Shown in pieces: positions 1 through 7,533 of a stretch of DNA of 64,000 nucleotides (positions are counted from its first letter, which is position 1; each line of letters begins with the position of its first letter). The translations under genes and the position numbers were made by a program. This stretch comes from Sulfurovum sp. Lineage in GTDB: Bacteria > Campylobacterota > Campylobacteria > Campylobacterales > Sulfurovaceae. Location of the stretch: the NCBI GenBank assembly GCA_020525365.1, contig JAIZOF010000001.1:1263456-1327455 (forward strand). The letters run 5' to 3'. The notes under the pieces are model-generated. The model saw nothing but the letters and a program-made list of their open reading frames with translations. It did no database searches and was not told where the DNA came from.

Positions 1-2098
1 CATCTTCAAGTACTTGAAGTAGTATATTGAAAACATCTGGATGTGCTTTCTCAATCTCATCAAAAAGTACAACAGCATATGGTTTTCTTCTCACAGCTTC
101 GGTTAGCTGACCACCCTCATCATACCCAACATATCCTGGAGGTGCACCAACCAGCCTACTTGCTGCATGCTTCTCCATATATTCACTCATATCAATACGG
201 ATAAGTGACTTTTCACTGTCAAAGAGGAATTTTGCCAATGTCTTGGCTACTTGTGTCTTTCCAACACCAGTGGATCCAAGAAATATAAAGCTTCCAATAG
301 GGCGATTGATATCACTCAGACCTGCTTTATTGCGCTTGATAGCACGTGCGATGGCTCTCAGTGCCTCTTCTTGTCCGATGACCTCCTCTTCAAGGACATC
401 CTCAATATGGAGAATTTTCTCTTTTTCACTTTGAAGCATCTTGTTAACAGGAATACCTGTCCAGCGACTAATAATACTGGCAATCATCTCTTCATCAACT
501 GAGTTCTTTAGTAAAGTTCCCTCTCTCATCATATGTGTCCACTTCTCTTCAAATGACTTGAGTTCTGACTGCTTCTTGGGAATTTGACCATACTCAATCT
601 CTGCTGCCTTATTAAAATCACCCTCTCGTTTTACAGTCTCTGCTTGATGCTTAAGTGATTCAATAGCAGACTTAGTCTCTGCAATATGACTAAATACCTG
701 TTTCTCACTCTCAAACTGATTCTGGAGACTCATGCGATGCTCTTCAAGGTTGGCAAGCACTTTTTCAATCTCCTCAAGACGTACAGCATTTTTATTACCC
801 TCTTCCATCTTGAGTGCCTCCTTCTCTACTTGAAGTGCAGAGATCTCACGCTTAACGCGTGCCAATTCGGTCGGCTCACTCTCAATTTGCATCTTTAGCT
901 CTGCTGCTGCTTCATCAATCAAGTCAATTGCTTTGTCTGGTAGAAATCTGTCGGTAATATAACGGTCTGAGAGCTTCGTTGCCACAACAAGTGCACTATC
1001 AGTGATGATTACATTATGATGTGTTTCAAGACGCTCTTTAATTCCTCTGAGTATCTGTAGTGCTTCATTGATATTTGGCTCATCCACCTTAACTGGCTGG
1101 AAACGTCTTTGGAGTGCAGTATCTTTCTCAAAATACTTTCTATACTCTTTAAGTGTGGTTGCACCAATGGTATGCAACTCTCCGCGTGCAAGGGCAGGCT
1201 TAAGGATATTTGCCGCATCCATACTTCCTTCACTTGCACCCGCACCCACAATGGTATGAATCTCATCAATAAAGAGGATGATATTACTTGCCTCTTTCAC
1301 CTCATCAATCACTGCCTTAAGTCTATCTTCAAACTCACCACGATACTTTGCACCAGCAATAAGACGGCTCATATCAAGTGAGACGACACGCATATTTTGT
1401 AAACTCAGTGGTACCTCTTTGCTAACAATACGTTGTGCCAAACCTTCGACAATGGCAGTCTTTCCTGTACCTGGTTCTCCAATGAGAATTGGGTTATTTT
1501 TGGTTTTACGAATCAGAATCTGCATCACACGCTGCACCTCTTCATCACGCCCAATCACTGGATCAAGTTCACCATCAATTGCTTTTTGATTCAGGTCTAT
1601 TCCATACTGTGCTAGTGCCTCAAATGTTTCATCTGCAGACTGTGAGTCAATCTGCTTACCACCCCTGATGGACTCAAGTGTTTTTTTAAGCTCAGTAATA
1701 TCCACATACTTTCCAATGGTATCTTCAATAAAACTCTCATTGATATTGGCAACGAGCCATGTGTCGACCGCAAGATACTGGTCTCCATTGGTTACCATAG
1801 TTCCTTCGGCTTTTTGAAGTGAATGTACAAAATTCTGACCAAGCCTAATGTTCTCCTTGGTCACAGTCGAAACCGAAGATAGTTTTTGTGCCATACTCTT
1901 GGTCTCAAGTTCAATGGTTGCTCTTTCTGTATTCATTCTATTGAGTGCTTGATTGAGAATGGAGTTACTATTGGTCAATAGTGCCCAAATAAGATGAATT
2001 GGTTCTACTTCTTGATTTTTATTATGTAGCGCAAGAGAAACCCCAGATTCGATGGTCTCTTGCATTTGATTGGTTAGTTTTTCTAAAATACTCATCAT
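1..2098 (-). CDS. clpB: ATP-dependent chaperone ClpB (3' end outside window)
   Basis: Protein disaggregase that works with DnaK to resolubilise aggregated protein in the cytoplasm. About 699 residues are visible and the C-terminus is missing because the gene runs off base 1. Two AAA+ modules can be read: first Walker [14 protein letters not shown] near 1450-1495, then the long middle coiled-coil region (about 550-1000), then second Walker [15 protein letters not shown] near 245-285. The last visible residues, LLQVLED, lie in the second ATPase domain. The N-terminus reads [18 protein letters not shown], typical of the Clp N-domain. ATG occurs at 2098 and again at 2095; either could be used. 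A GGGAG Shine-Dalgarno lies just upstream. The promoter and HAIR-like site at 2114-2162 point to heat-shock control. Confidence 0.96.
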   Translation of the reverse strand, partial: MMSILEKLTNQMQETIESGVSLALHNKNQEVEPIHLIWALLTNSNSILNQALNRMNTERATIELETKSMAQKLSSVSTVTKENIRLGQNFVHSLQKAEGTMVTNGDQYLAVDTWLVANINESFIEDTIGKYVDITELKKTLESIRGGKQIDSQSADETFEALAQYGIDLNQKAIDGELDPVIGRDEEVQRVMQILIRKTKNNPILIGEPGTGKTAIVEGLAQRIVSKEVPLSLQNMRVVSLDMSRLIAGAKYRGEFEDRLKAVIDEVKEASNIILFIDEIHTIVGAGASEGSMDAANILKPALARGELHTIGATTLKEYRKYFEKDTALQRRFQPVKVDEPNINEALQILRGIKERLETHHNVIITDSALVVATKLSDRYITDRFLPDKAIDLIDEAAAELKMQIESEPTELARVKREISALQVEKEALKMEEGNKNAVRLEEIEKVLANLEEHRMSLQNQFESEKQVFSHIAETKSAIESLKHQAETVKREGDFNKAAEIEYGQIPKKQSELKSFEEKWTHMMREGTLLKNSVDEEMIASIISRWTGIPVNKMLQSEKEKILHIEDVLEEEVIGQEEALRAIARAIKRNKAGLSDINRPIGSFIFLGSTGVGKTQVAKTLAKFLFDSEKSLIRIDMSEYMEKHAASRLVGAPPGYVGYDEGGQLTEAVRRKPYAVVLFDEIEKAHPDVFNILLQVLED

Positions 2099-2132
2099 GA
2101 CTCCCTTTTGGTTCATTTATATCGATAAATGC

Positions 2133-2161
2133 ATTATATACCTTTAGTCATATATTGTCAA
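2133..2161 (-). promoter_or_regulatory. Consensus sigma-70 promoter of clpB
   Basis: On the minus strand a perfect -35 box TTGACA (2156-2161) is separated by exactly 17 bases from a perfect -10 box TATAAT (2133-2138). The ATG of clpB is about 35 bases beyond the -10 box. Confidence 0.85.
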
Positions 2162-2162
2162 G
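2142..2162 (-). promoter_or_regulatory. HAIR-like inverted repeat (candidate HspR operator) at clpB
   Basis: The minus strand reads CTTGACA-N7-ACTAAAG. The known HspR-associated inverted repeat (HAIR) consensus is CTTGAGT-N7-ACTCAAG, so the left arm matches 5 of 7, the right arm 6 of 7, and the spacer length is exact. It overlaps the -35 box. A second perfect repeat, CATTTAT-ATCG-ATAAATG (2114-2131), sits near the expected transcription start. HspR binding is an inference; hspR itself is not in the window. Confidence 0.55.
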
Positions 2163-2190
2163 TTTCTTTATAGAAATAATTTAATTTTAG

Positions 2191-2730
2191 TTACTTTTTC
2201 AAAATAAACCAAATTGATCCTAGTACTAGAACCATAATCATAGGTACCATCCACAGTCTTTCTTGCATGGTACTAAAAAAAGCTATGATTGTCTCACTGG
2301 CAAAATAGGCACTCAGCCCAATGACACAAACAAAGAAAACCGATGCAAATAGGTTGAAAAATATAAACTTTTTAAAATCATACTTTGCCAATGCCATAGA
2401 GATAGGTACGATTGTTTTTACCCCATAAATAAATTTTTGAATAAAAATTGCCAAAATACCATATTTCCGCATGATAAGTGTTGCTAGTGCTAATTTTCGT
2501 TTATGTTTGGCAAAGTATGGTTGTATCTCTTTTTTTTGATACTTTCCTAAATAAAACAAAACATTATCTCCCAAAAAGTTTGTTGTAGCCGCTATGACCA
2601 ATACCGTAACAAGATCCATGTGTCCCATATAAGAGAAAACCCCTGCTGCTGCAACAATAACAAATGAGCCACCAAAAGAGAAAAATGCAACCGCAAGATA
2701 TCCCCAAGTTTCAAGTAATGAAAAATCCAT
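2191..2730 (-). CDS. DedA family integral membrane protein
   Basis: A 179-residue multi-spanning membrane protein of the DedA/SNARE-associated (VTT) family. These proteins are needed for membrane homeostasis, and some members flip undecaprenyl phosphate or phosphatidylethanolamine. Family hallmarks are the N-terminal hydrophobic hairpin, the segment FLGDNVLFYLGKYQ, and the conserved basic region KFIYGVKTIVPISMALAKYD. About four to five hydrophobic segments are visible. The start at 2730 has a GGA-containing ribosome site 7-10 bases upstream. It is a single gene between cytochrome c and clpB on the same strand. A G9/C9 homopolymer lies about 96 bases upstream of its start. The substrate cannot be told from sequence. 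Confidence 0.85.
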   Translation of the reverse strand: MDFSLLETWGYLAVAFFSFGGSFVIVAAAGVFSYMGHMDLVTVLVIAATTNFLGDNVLFYLGKYQKKEIQPYFAKHKRKLALATLIMRKYGILAIFIQKFIYGVKTIVPISMALAKYDFKKFIFFNLFASVFFVCVIGLSAYFASETIIAFFSTMQERLWMVPMIMVLVLGSIWFILKK

Positions 2731-2825
2731 ACATTATCCTATATTAAATTGAGAAATCATAACGAATTTTAGTTAATGCCAGCCCACAGGTACTAGATGA
2801 GTATTATAAAATTGTCTAAAGGAAT

Positions 2826-2834
2826 GGGGGGGGG
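2826..2834. repeat. G9 homopolymer tract between cytochrome c and DedA genes
   Basis: A run of nine G on the plus strand (C9 on the transcribed strand) in a non-coding gap of about 260 bases. In Campylobacterota, G/C tracts of this length are known sites of slipped-strand length variation. Here the tract would lie in the upstream region of dedA rather than in a reading frame. The rest of 2731-2944 shows nothing else I recognise. Confidence 0.7.
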
Positions 2835-2944
2835 ATTAAAGGGAAATATAAATAGATATGTTAGAGATAACATTTTATAAAACTTGGTGTACAGTTTTAG
2901 GGAAAGTAAGAAAGTGTATCATTTTAGTATACGATGAAGAAGTT

Positions 2945-2976
2945 TTGTATCTATCTCACTTAAGAGATAGATACAA
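2945..2976 (-). terminator. Stem-loop after the cytochrome c gene
   Basis: A perfect 13-bp inverted repeat (2945-2957 and 2964-2976, arm TTGTATCTATCTC) with a 6-base loop lies 18 bases past the stop codon of the minus-strand cytochrome gene. There is no clear U-run after it, so it may stabilise the transcript end rather than act as a classical rho-independent terminator. Confidence 0.6.
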
Positions 2977-2993
2977 TAATTTAAAAAAGAGTC

Positions 2994-3290
2994 TTATTTG
3001 AGACCTGCAATATAGTCAGCAACTGCTTTGATATCTGCATCACTCATAGAAGCAACTTGACCTTTCATTAACTTACCCATACCATGTGTATTAAGTGTAC
3101 CTGCTTTATAGCCTTTAAGTGCCTCAACTGTTTTTGCAGCACTCTGTCCTTGAATGACATTAGATTTACCAAGTGCTTTTTTCTCACCTTTTTGTCCATG
3201 GCATCCTGCACATTTAGCAAATAGTGCTGCACCGTCAGCCATAAGAAGTGTTGACCCTGCGAAGAGTGTTGCAATTATAATTTTTTTCAT
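2994..3290 (-). CDS. Small periplasmic c-type cytochrome (class I, c553-like)
   Basis: A 98-residue secreted monohaem cytochrome that carries electrons in the periplasm. Residues 1-18 form a signal peptide (MKKIIIATLFAGSTLLMA). The haem-binding motif CAGCH is at about residues 27-31, and the distal methionine is probably one of the Met residues in HGMGKLMKGQVASMS. The C-terminal helix (ADIKAVADYIAGLK) is typical of class I cytochromes c. The ribosome site AAGGGA precedes the ATG. It is the usual length for the small soluble c553 family. It is alone on its strand between a secreted Cys-containing protein and dedA, so its redox partner cannot be named. Confidence 0.93.
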   Translation of the reverse strand: MKKIIIATLFAGSTLLMADGAALFAKCAGCHGQKGEKKALGKSNVIQGQSAAKTVEALKGYKAGTLNTHGMGKLMKGQVASMSDADIKAVADYIAGLK

Positions 3291-3423
3291 TTATGTATCC
3301 CTTAAGTTTGAATTTTGGCATTATTATGCGACATGATTATAGCGTATGTAATTTAAATAAATATTTAATATTGCATCAAATTATAACCACCTATCCTAAA
3401 TGATACTCATAATATTATAGCAA

Positions 3424-3738
3424 TTAGCAGGATGGAACATTGCCAGAATCAGAAGCATACTCATATGCAAAATCATACACATCATTTACATATTTGTTTT
3501 TCAATTTTGCCTTTGGGCATATCTTTTGAACCTCTTTTTGAAACTTACCCTCATCTTTAAGCTTTTCCCACTCATCTTGAGTATGCTTTATTGCAAACTT
3601 AGCACCATTAAATCCACATACAGATTTAAGTTTTTTCATGTAGATCTTTTTACCTTTCTCCACACTAGCAGATGCAGTCGATGAGAATACCACTACTCCA
3701 AGAAGTATTGCTACAATAAATTTAGTCATATGTATCAT
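3424..3738 (-). CDS. Secreted small protein with three cysteines, no haem motif
   Basis: A 104-residue protein with a clear N-terminal signal sequence (MIHMTKFIVAILLGVVVF) followed by a lysine-rich mature domain starting near SVEKGKKIYMKKLKSVCGF. That opening resembles the first helix of small cytochromes c, but there is no CxxCH anywhere. The only cysteines are in KSVCGF, KICPKA and the final residue of GNVPSC. It therefore cannot bind haem c in the usual way. I recall similar proteins in Sulfurimonas-type genomes annotated loosely as cytochrome c, but I cannot confirm that. AAGGAG lies 7 bases before the chosen ATG, which favours the first Met over the fourth. Function unknown. Confidence 0.75.
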   Translation of the reverse strand: MIHMTKFIVAILLGVVVFSSTASASVEKGKKIYMKKLKSVCGFNGAKFAIKHTQDEWEKLKDEGKFQKEVQKICPKAKLKNKYVNDVYDFAYEYASDSGNVPSC

Positions 3739-3901
3739 GATTTTTCTCCTTAATGTTTGTTGTAAAACAAAAGAATCATAACATATAATTGTAAAAGTAT
3801 TATTTAGTATATAAGCAATTTAAAAATAAAATCTCTGATTATTTTTTAAAAGAATAGTATACCTCCAAGAGGAAAGCAAAAAATCAAAAAAAGGATAGAA
3901 A

Positions 3902-4432
3902 ATGGCAATAAAGGAACTCATTGTAGGAGGTGGATGTTTTTGGTGTACTGAAGCAGTATTCGAAAGACTCAAAGGGGTCAGCGATGTAGAGAGTGGTTAT
4001 GCCAACGGTGACACACCAAACCCAGACTACCGTTCTGTCTGTCGTGGTAACACTGGCTATGCAGAAGTAATCAAAATCACCTATAACAACGAGGTAATAG
4101 ATCTTGACACTCTTTTTGATATATTTTTTGCCACACACAACCCAACACAGCTCAACCAACAAGGTGCCGATGTGGGTACACAGTACAGAAGTTGTATTTG
4201 CTATCAGAGCAATGAAGAGTTGGAAGCTGCAAAGTATGCCATGGAGCGCGCGCAGAAAGATTACACCAATCCTATTGTCACAACACTTGAGCCCCTAAAA
4301 AATTACTACCGTGCAGAAGATTACCACCAAGATTACTATCGCCAAAACCCTATGCAGGGCTACTGTAATGCTGTCATCCCGCCAAAGATTGAAAAACTGA
4401 TGGAAAGGTTTGAAGACAAGGTAGCAAAATAA
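3902..4432 (+). CDS. msrA: Peptide methionine-S-sulfoxide reductase MsrA
   Basis: Reduces the S-epimer of methionine sulfoxide in proteins, using thioredoxin-recycled cysteines. At 176 residues it is of normal length. The catalytic motif GGGCFWCTEAVF starts near residue 9, with the nucleophilic Cys in GCFW. Other family signatures are YANGDTPNPDYRSVC, ATHNPTQLNQQGADVGTQYRS and the C-terminal resolving-Cys region QGYCNAVIPPK. There is no fused MsrB domain. An AAGGA ribosome site precedes the ATG. It is monocistronic, running away from the secreted protein upstream, and is followed by a hairpin with an unusual T8G9 loop. Confidence 0.97.
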   Translation: MAIKELIVGGGCFWCTEAVFERLKGVSDVESGYANGDTPNPDYRSVCRGNTGYAEVIKITYNNEVIDLDTLFDIFFATHNPTQLNQQGADVGTQYRSCICYQSNEELEAAKYAMERAQKDYTNPIVTTLEPLKNYYRAEDYHQDYYRQNPMQGYCNAVIPPKIEKLMERFEDKVAK

Positions 4433-4467
4433 AAGCTACAGTTTTTTTTGGGGGGGGGTAGTAGCTT
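4433..4467 (+). other. Hairpin with T8G9 loop downstream of msrA
   Basis: AAGCTAC (4433-4439) pairs perfectly with GTAGCTT (4461-4467). The 21-base loop consists almost wholly of eight T followed by nine G (4442-4458). It directly follows the msrA stop codon. The long G run could slip in length or form a G-rich structure. It lacks the trailing U-run of a classic terminator. Confidence 0.5.
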
Positions 4468-4522
4468 CAAGTAATCTCTTTCTCGCTCATACATAATATT
4501 AAAATATTTTACCTAAAACCAC

Positions 4523-4723
4523 TTACCGGTCTCCCAACGGATTATCACTACGTTTTTTAACCTTATGCTTTTGCTCTTGATCAATGTGTAATTTACTGAA
4601 GGTTACCTGATTGGCAATAATGCACCCTTTGCAGCCTGGTTCACAGACATGGTGAAGTTTCATGCACCACTCTTTGATCTCACCATTTGTACCCAAAAAT
4701 TGACACCCCCATCCACTTGACAC
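4523..4723 (-). CDS. Small Cys-rich protein, GTG start
   Basis: A 66-residue hypothetical protein with five cysteines (GWGCQFLG, EWCMKLHHVCEPGCKGC) in its first half, and a charged tail. The spacing C-x6-C-x3-C-x2-C suggests a metal or iron-sulfur site, but I cannot name the family. The start is GTG at 4723: AAAGGAG lies 6 bases upstream, and the first ATG in frame (residue 21) would remove two of the cysteines. It begins 15 bases after the acylphosphatase stop codon on the same strand, so the two are probably cotranscribed with the TerB-like gene further upstream. Confidence 0.65.
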   Translation of the reverse strand: MSSGWGCQFLGTNGEIKEWCMKLHHVCEPGCKGCIIANQVTFSKLHIDQEQKHKVKKRSDNPLGDR

Positions 4724-4738
4724 TCTAAACTCCTTTTG

Positions 4739-5017
4739 CTACCTAATGACAAAACCGTCACTCTCTACTTCTACATCACCTATGCTCTCATAGTGAATAT
4801 CTTCAACATCACTCGTGGGAGATCCCTCTTTAAGTATCTGCAATACACAAGGAAAGTCGGCATCTTCATCAACAATGAATGCCACTGTCTCCACTGTACC
4901 ATCATTAAGATTCTGTATGTAACCATTGAAACCTGCACGCATCATCGCCTGAGAAACAGACTTTCGATAAAAGACACCCTGCACCTTGCCTATTGAGATA
5001 AATCTATACCACTCCAT
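4739..5017 (-). CDS. acyP: Acylphosphatase
   Basis: Hydrolyses the carboxyl-phosphate bond of acylphosphates. From the chosen start (MEWYRF, 5017) the protein has 92 residues, normal for the family. The signature GKVQGVFYRKSV holds the phosphate-binding Arg18, and GFNGYIQNLNDGTVE holds the catalytic Asn36. An earlier GTG at 5032 would add five residues but would overlap the upstream stop codon. The ATG at 5017 lies 2 bases past that stop, with AAGG ahead of it. It is sandwiched between a TerB-like gene and a Cys-rich small ORF on the minus strand. The C-terminal part is more acidic and longer than in the shortest acylphosphatases. Confidence 0.9.
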   Translation of the reverse strand: MEWYRFISIGKVQGVFYRKSVSQAMMRAGFNGYIQNLNDGTVETVAFIVDEDADFPCVLQILKEGSPTSDVEDIHYESIGDVEVESDGFVIR

Positions 5018-5019
5018 GA

Positions 5020-5460
5020 CTAAACCTTGCACTCTTCTTTGAGCCCCTGAAGAAACTCAATAATACGAAGTTGAAAAAGGCGTTCCTCCTCATCTTTCTC
5101 ATCAAGACACTCGTGCAGTTTTATTAAAAGTCCAATGTTAATCTTTTCACAAAAACGCTTCACTTCACACGCCTCTTTATTTACCTGCTGAACAAGATGC
5201 TCAAAGTCTAAACCATTATCTGTAATAATCTTTGCATGATACTCTTTAACCGTATCAATCAATAATGCTGCACGCTCTTGATCATCACCATAAATCTCAT
5301 AAGCAATCTCTTTCATTTTCTGTTTTTCGCATTCACACATCTCTCCATTGCTTGAAATCATGAGTGTTAATATCTTTGCCCTAAACTCTAAAGAGCTGTG
5401 GTGATAAACCAGAAATTCACGAAACATCTTCATGATGGAACGCTTAAATGATTTAAACAT
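5020..5460 (-). CDS. TerB-like helical protein
   Basis: A 146-residue, all-helical, charged soluble protein. The segment AKILTLMISSNGEMCECEKQKMKEIA resembles the acidic helix-loop-helix of TerB/DUF533-type domains: a hydrophobic helix, a short loop with acidic residues, then a second helix. Those domains occur in tellurite-resistance and stress proteins. The match is by pattern only. The start at 5460 has GAGGA 6 bases upstream. It is first in a three-gene minus-strand group with acyP and a Cys-rich ORF. No membrane segment or signal peptide is visible. Confidence 0.7.
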   Translation of the reverse strand: MFKSFKRSIMKMFREFLVYHHSSLEFRAKILTLMISSNGEMCECEKQKMKEIAYEIYGDDQERAALLIDTVKEYHAKIITDNGLDFEHLVQQVNKEACEVKRFCEKINIGLLIKLHECLDEKDEEERLFQLRIIEFLQGLKEECKV

Positions 5461-5618
5461 TACTAATCCTCTGCGTTAATTAACATCATTTTAACAAAAT
5501 AATACTATAGTTTTATAATTTTTCATAACTCAAATCTTGAAATAGGCTTCTTTAAGCATACACATAACATAAATCATTGTGGATATTATTTCAAATTTGA
5601 GTTAAAATGAGGAAATAC

Positions 5619-6407
5619 ATGAATAACATAGACCTTGTCATCATTCTCACCACAGCATTTCTTGGCAGTATTGGACACTGCATCGGTATGTGTGGCGGTA
5701 TTGTTGTTGCTTACAGTTCTAGCAAAATTAATCAAAACTCCCCTTGGAGCCGTCAAGTTCTTTCACATCTAGCATACAATTTTGGGCGTATTACTACTTA
5801 TGCTGTACTGGGAGCAATTTTTGGTTTTATAGGAAAGGTAATTGCCTTTACGCCTACCACCAAAGGAGTACTTTTTGTACTAACGGGAACCTTAATGATT
5901 CTCGCAGGTGCTTCATTGCTTGGTAATTTTACACTCCTCAGCTCTGCGGAGTACTCTATTTCCAAACAAGGGTGGTTTAAGAAGATGTTTCAAAAACTGA
6001 TTAAAGATAGTTCTCTTTTTAGCTTCTATACGCTAGGAATGCTCAATGGCATCATTCCCTGTGGTCTGGTCTACTCTTTTGCCATCTTTGCTGCATCAAC
6101 TGCCAACCCTCTGTGGGGAGCCATTGTTATGGCAACCTTTGGACTAGCAACCATCCCTGCCCTTTTCTTTCTTGGGGCCATTACCAAGTTTCTTCAGCAT
6201 GGCAACCTACGTGGTACCATGATGAAACTTGCTGCTATGCTGGTAATTTTCTATGGGATTCTTACTCTTTACAAAGGGTATAAATTCATTGTCTACCCCA
6301 AAGAGACACAAAAGATGATAGACCAGATGCAATCAGGTAGTATCAAGAGTAAATTAGAGGGAAAGTGTGGTGGTGGCATGAAGTGTGAGCCAGGAAAATG
6401 TGGGTAA
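5619..6407 (+). CDS. TauE/SafE- or UreH-like membrane protein with Cys-rich tail
   Basis: A polytopic inner-membrane protein with about six hydrophobic segments and the motif GHCIGMCGGIV in the first helix, as in the UreH/DsbD_2-like branch usually labelled sulfite exporter TauE/SafE. Related proteins act in metal handling or cytochrome oxidase maturation. The Cys residues in GHCIGMCGG and the tail GKCGGGMKCEPGKCG (last 15 residues) would suit copper or another soft metal; that is inference. I place the start at 5619 (MNNIDLV) because GAGGA lies 5-6 bases ahead. An in-frame ATG at 5607 adds four residues. truD follows 36 bases downstream. Confidence 0.85.
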   Translation: MNNIDLVIILTTAFLGSIGHCIGMCGGIVVAYSSSKINQNSPWSRQVLSHLAYNFGRITTYAVLGAIFGFIGKVIAFTPTTKGVLFVLTGTLMILAGASLLGNFTLLSSAEYSISKQGWFKKMFQKLIKDSSLFSFYTLGMLNGIIPCGLVYSFAIFAASTANPLWGAIVMATFGLATIPALFFLGAITKFLQHGNLRGTMMKLAAMLVIFYGILTLYKGYKFIVYPKETQKMIDQMQSGSIKSKLEGKCGGGMKCEPGKCG

Positions 6408-6443
6408 GTTGCTGCTGGTGGCTTTTACGCTATACTACACTTC

Positions 6444-7532
6444 ATGAATCACATCAAACACTACGCCTACCCCCACACCCCTATACACTTTAATTTCAAG
6501 CAAACTATTACCAGATTTTTTGTAGAAGAGATACCTCTTTATTGCTTTACTCACAGTGGAAACCACCTTATACTCAAGATAAAAAAGACTGACATGAGTA
6601 CTTGGAAACTTATTACTGTACTTGCCAAGGCAACAGGGCTTTCTGAGCGTGACATTGGTTATGCTGGACTCAAAGACAAAAGTGCCACCACTATTCAATA
6701 CTTTTCCATTCCAAAACAGGCAGAAAAGATGCTCAATAAAAATCTTTCAACTGAGCGGGTAGAGGTACTTGAGCGTATACTCAACAAGGCGCCACTAAAA
6801 GTTGGGCATCTCAAAGGTAACCGCTTTTGCATCATACTGCACAGCATAAATGAAAAAGATGCAAAATGCTTTCATGTTACTGCCAAGATGATGCAGACAA
6901 AAGGTATTCCCAACTACTACGGCTACCAGCGTTTTGGAGAGGATGGCAAAAGCTATCTTCAAGGTAAAGAGATTGCTCACTCAGGAAAGAGACTCAAAGG
7001 AAGCCGTGAGAAACTGATGGTTGCCGCCTATCAAAGTTACCTGTTTAACAAATGGCTACAAAGTCGTGTGAAGCTCTCAAAGGTTATTCAGTCTGAAAAA
7101 TTGAATATTGCTAGCAAAAAACTGAAGTATCCATTACCACTTGTAGAAGTACTTGCCAAACAGACACAATTTTTCAAACTCTTTTTAGGCGACATATTAA
7201 TGCCTTATCCGTATGGAAAACCAGTATGCATTAAAGAGATGAGAGAAAGTGCAAAACAGTTTGAGAAGAAAAAGATTTCACCAACAGGGTTGCTGTGTGG
7301 TGCCAATGCACTGCGTGCACAAAATGATGCGTACCATCTTGAAGGATTTTTTGATGATGATGAGCTAACCAGTCTCAAAGGCGATAGACGTTTTGCTTGG
7401 ATTTGGCCAAAAGAGGTCGAAACAGAATACAACAAAGAAAAAAAACAACTTACAGTAAACTTCTATCTTCCCAAGGGAGCTTATGCTACTACTTTTTTGG
7501 AAGAGATAGGAAAGTTTTCACTCAAAGAGTAA
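6444..7532 (+). CDS. truD: tRNA pseudouridine(13) synthase TruD
   Basis: Isomerises U13 of tRNA-Glu to pseudouridine. The 362-residue protein carries the diagnostic motif AGLKDKSATTIQYFS (about residues 73-87) with the catalytic Asp in KDK. It also has the NYYGYQRFGEDG motif near 158, then the TRUD insertion domain and the C-terminal catalytic half ending in LPKGAYATTFLEE. No good Shine-Dalgarno precedes the ATG at 6444, but the N-terminus YPHTPIHFNFKQTITRFFVEEIP fits the family. It converges on the RhlE-type helicase gene with a single base between the two stop codons. Confidence 0.95.
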   Translation: MNHIKHYAYPHTPIHFNFKQTITRFFVEEIPLYCFTHSGNHLILKIKKTDMSTWKLITVLAKATGLSERDIGYAGLKDKSATTIQYFSIPKQAEKMLNKNLSTERVEVLERILNKAPLKVGHLKGNRFCIILHSINEKDAKCFHVTAKMMQTKGIPNYYGYQRFGEDGKSYLQGKEIAHSGKRLKGSREKLMVAAYQSYLFNKWLQSRVKLSKVIQSEKLNIASKKLKYPLPLVEVLAKQTQFFKLFLGDILMPYPYGKPVCIKEMRESAKQFEKKKISPTGLLCGANALRAQNDAYHLEGFFDDDELTSLKGDRRFAWIWPKEVETEYNKEKKQLTVNFYLPKGAYATTFLEEIGKFSLKE

Positions 7533-7533
7533 A

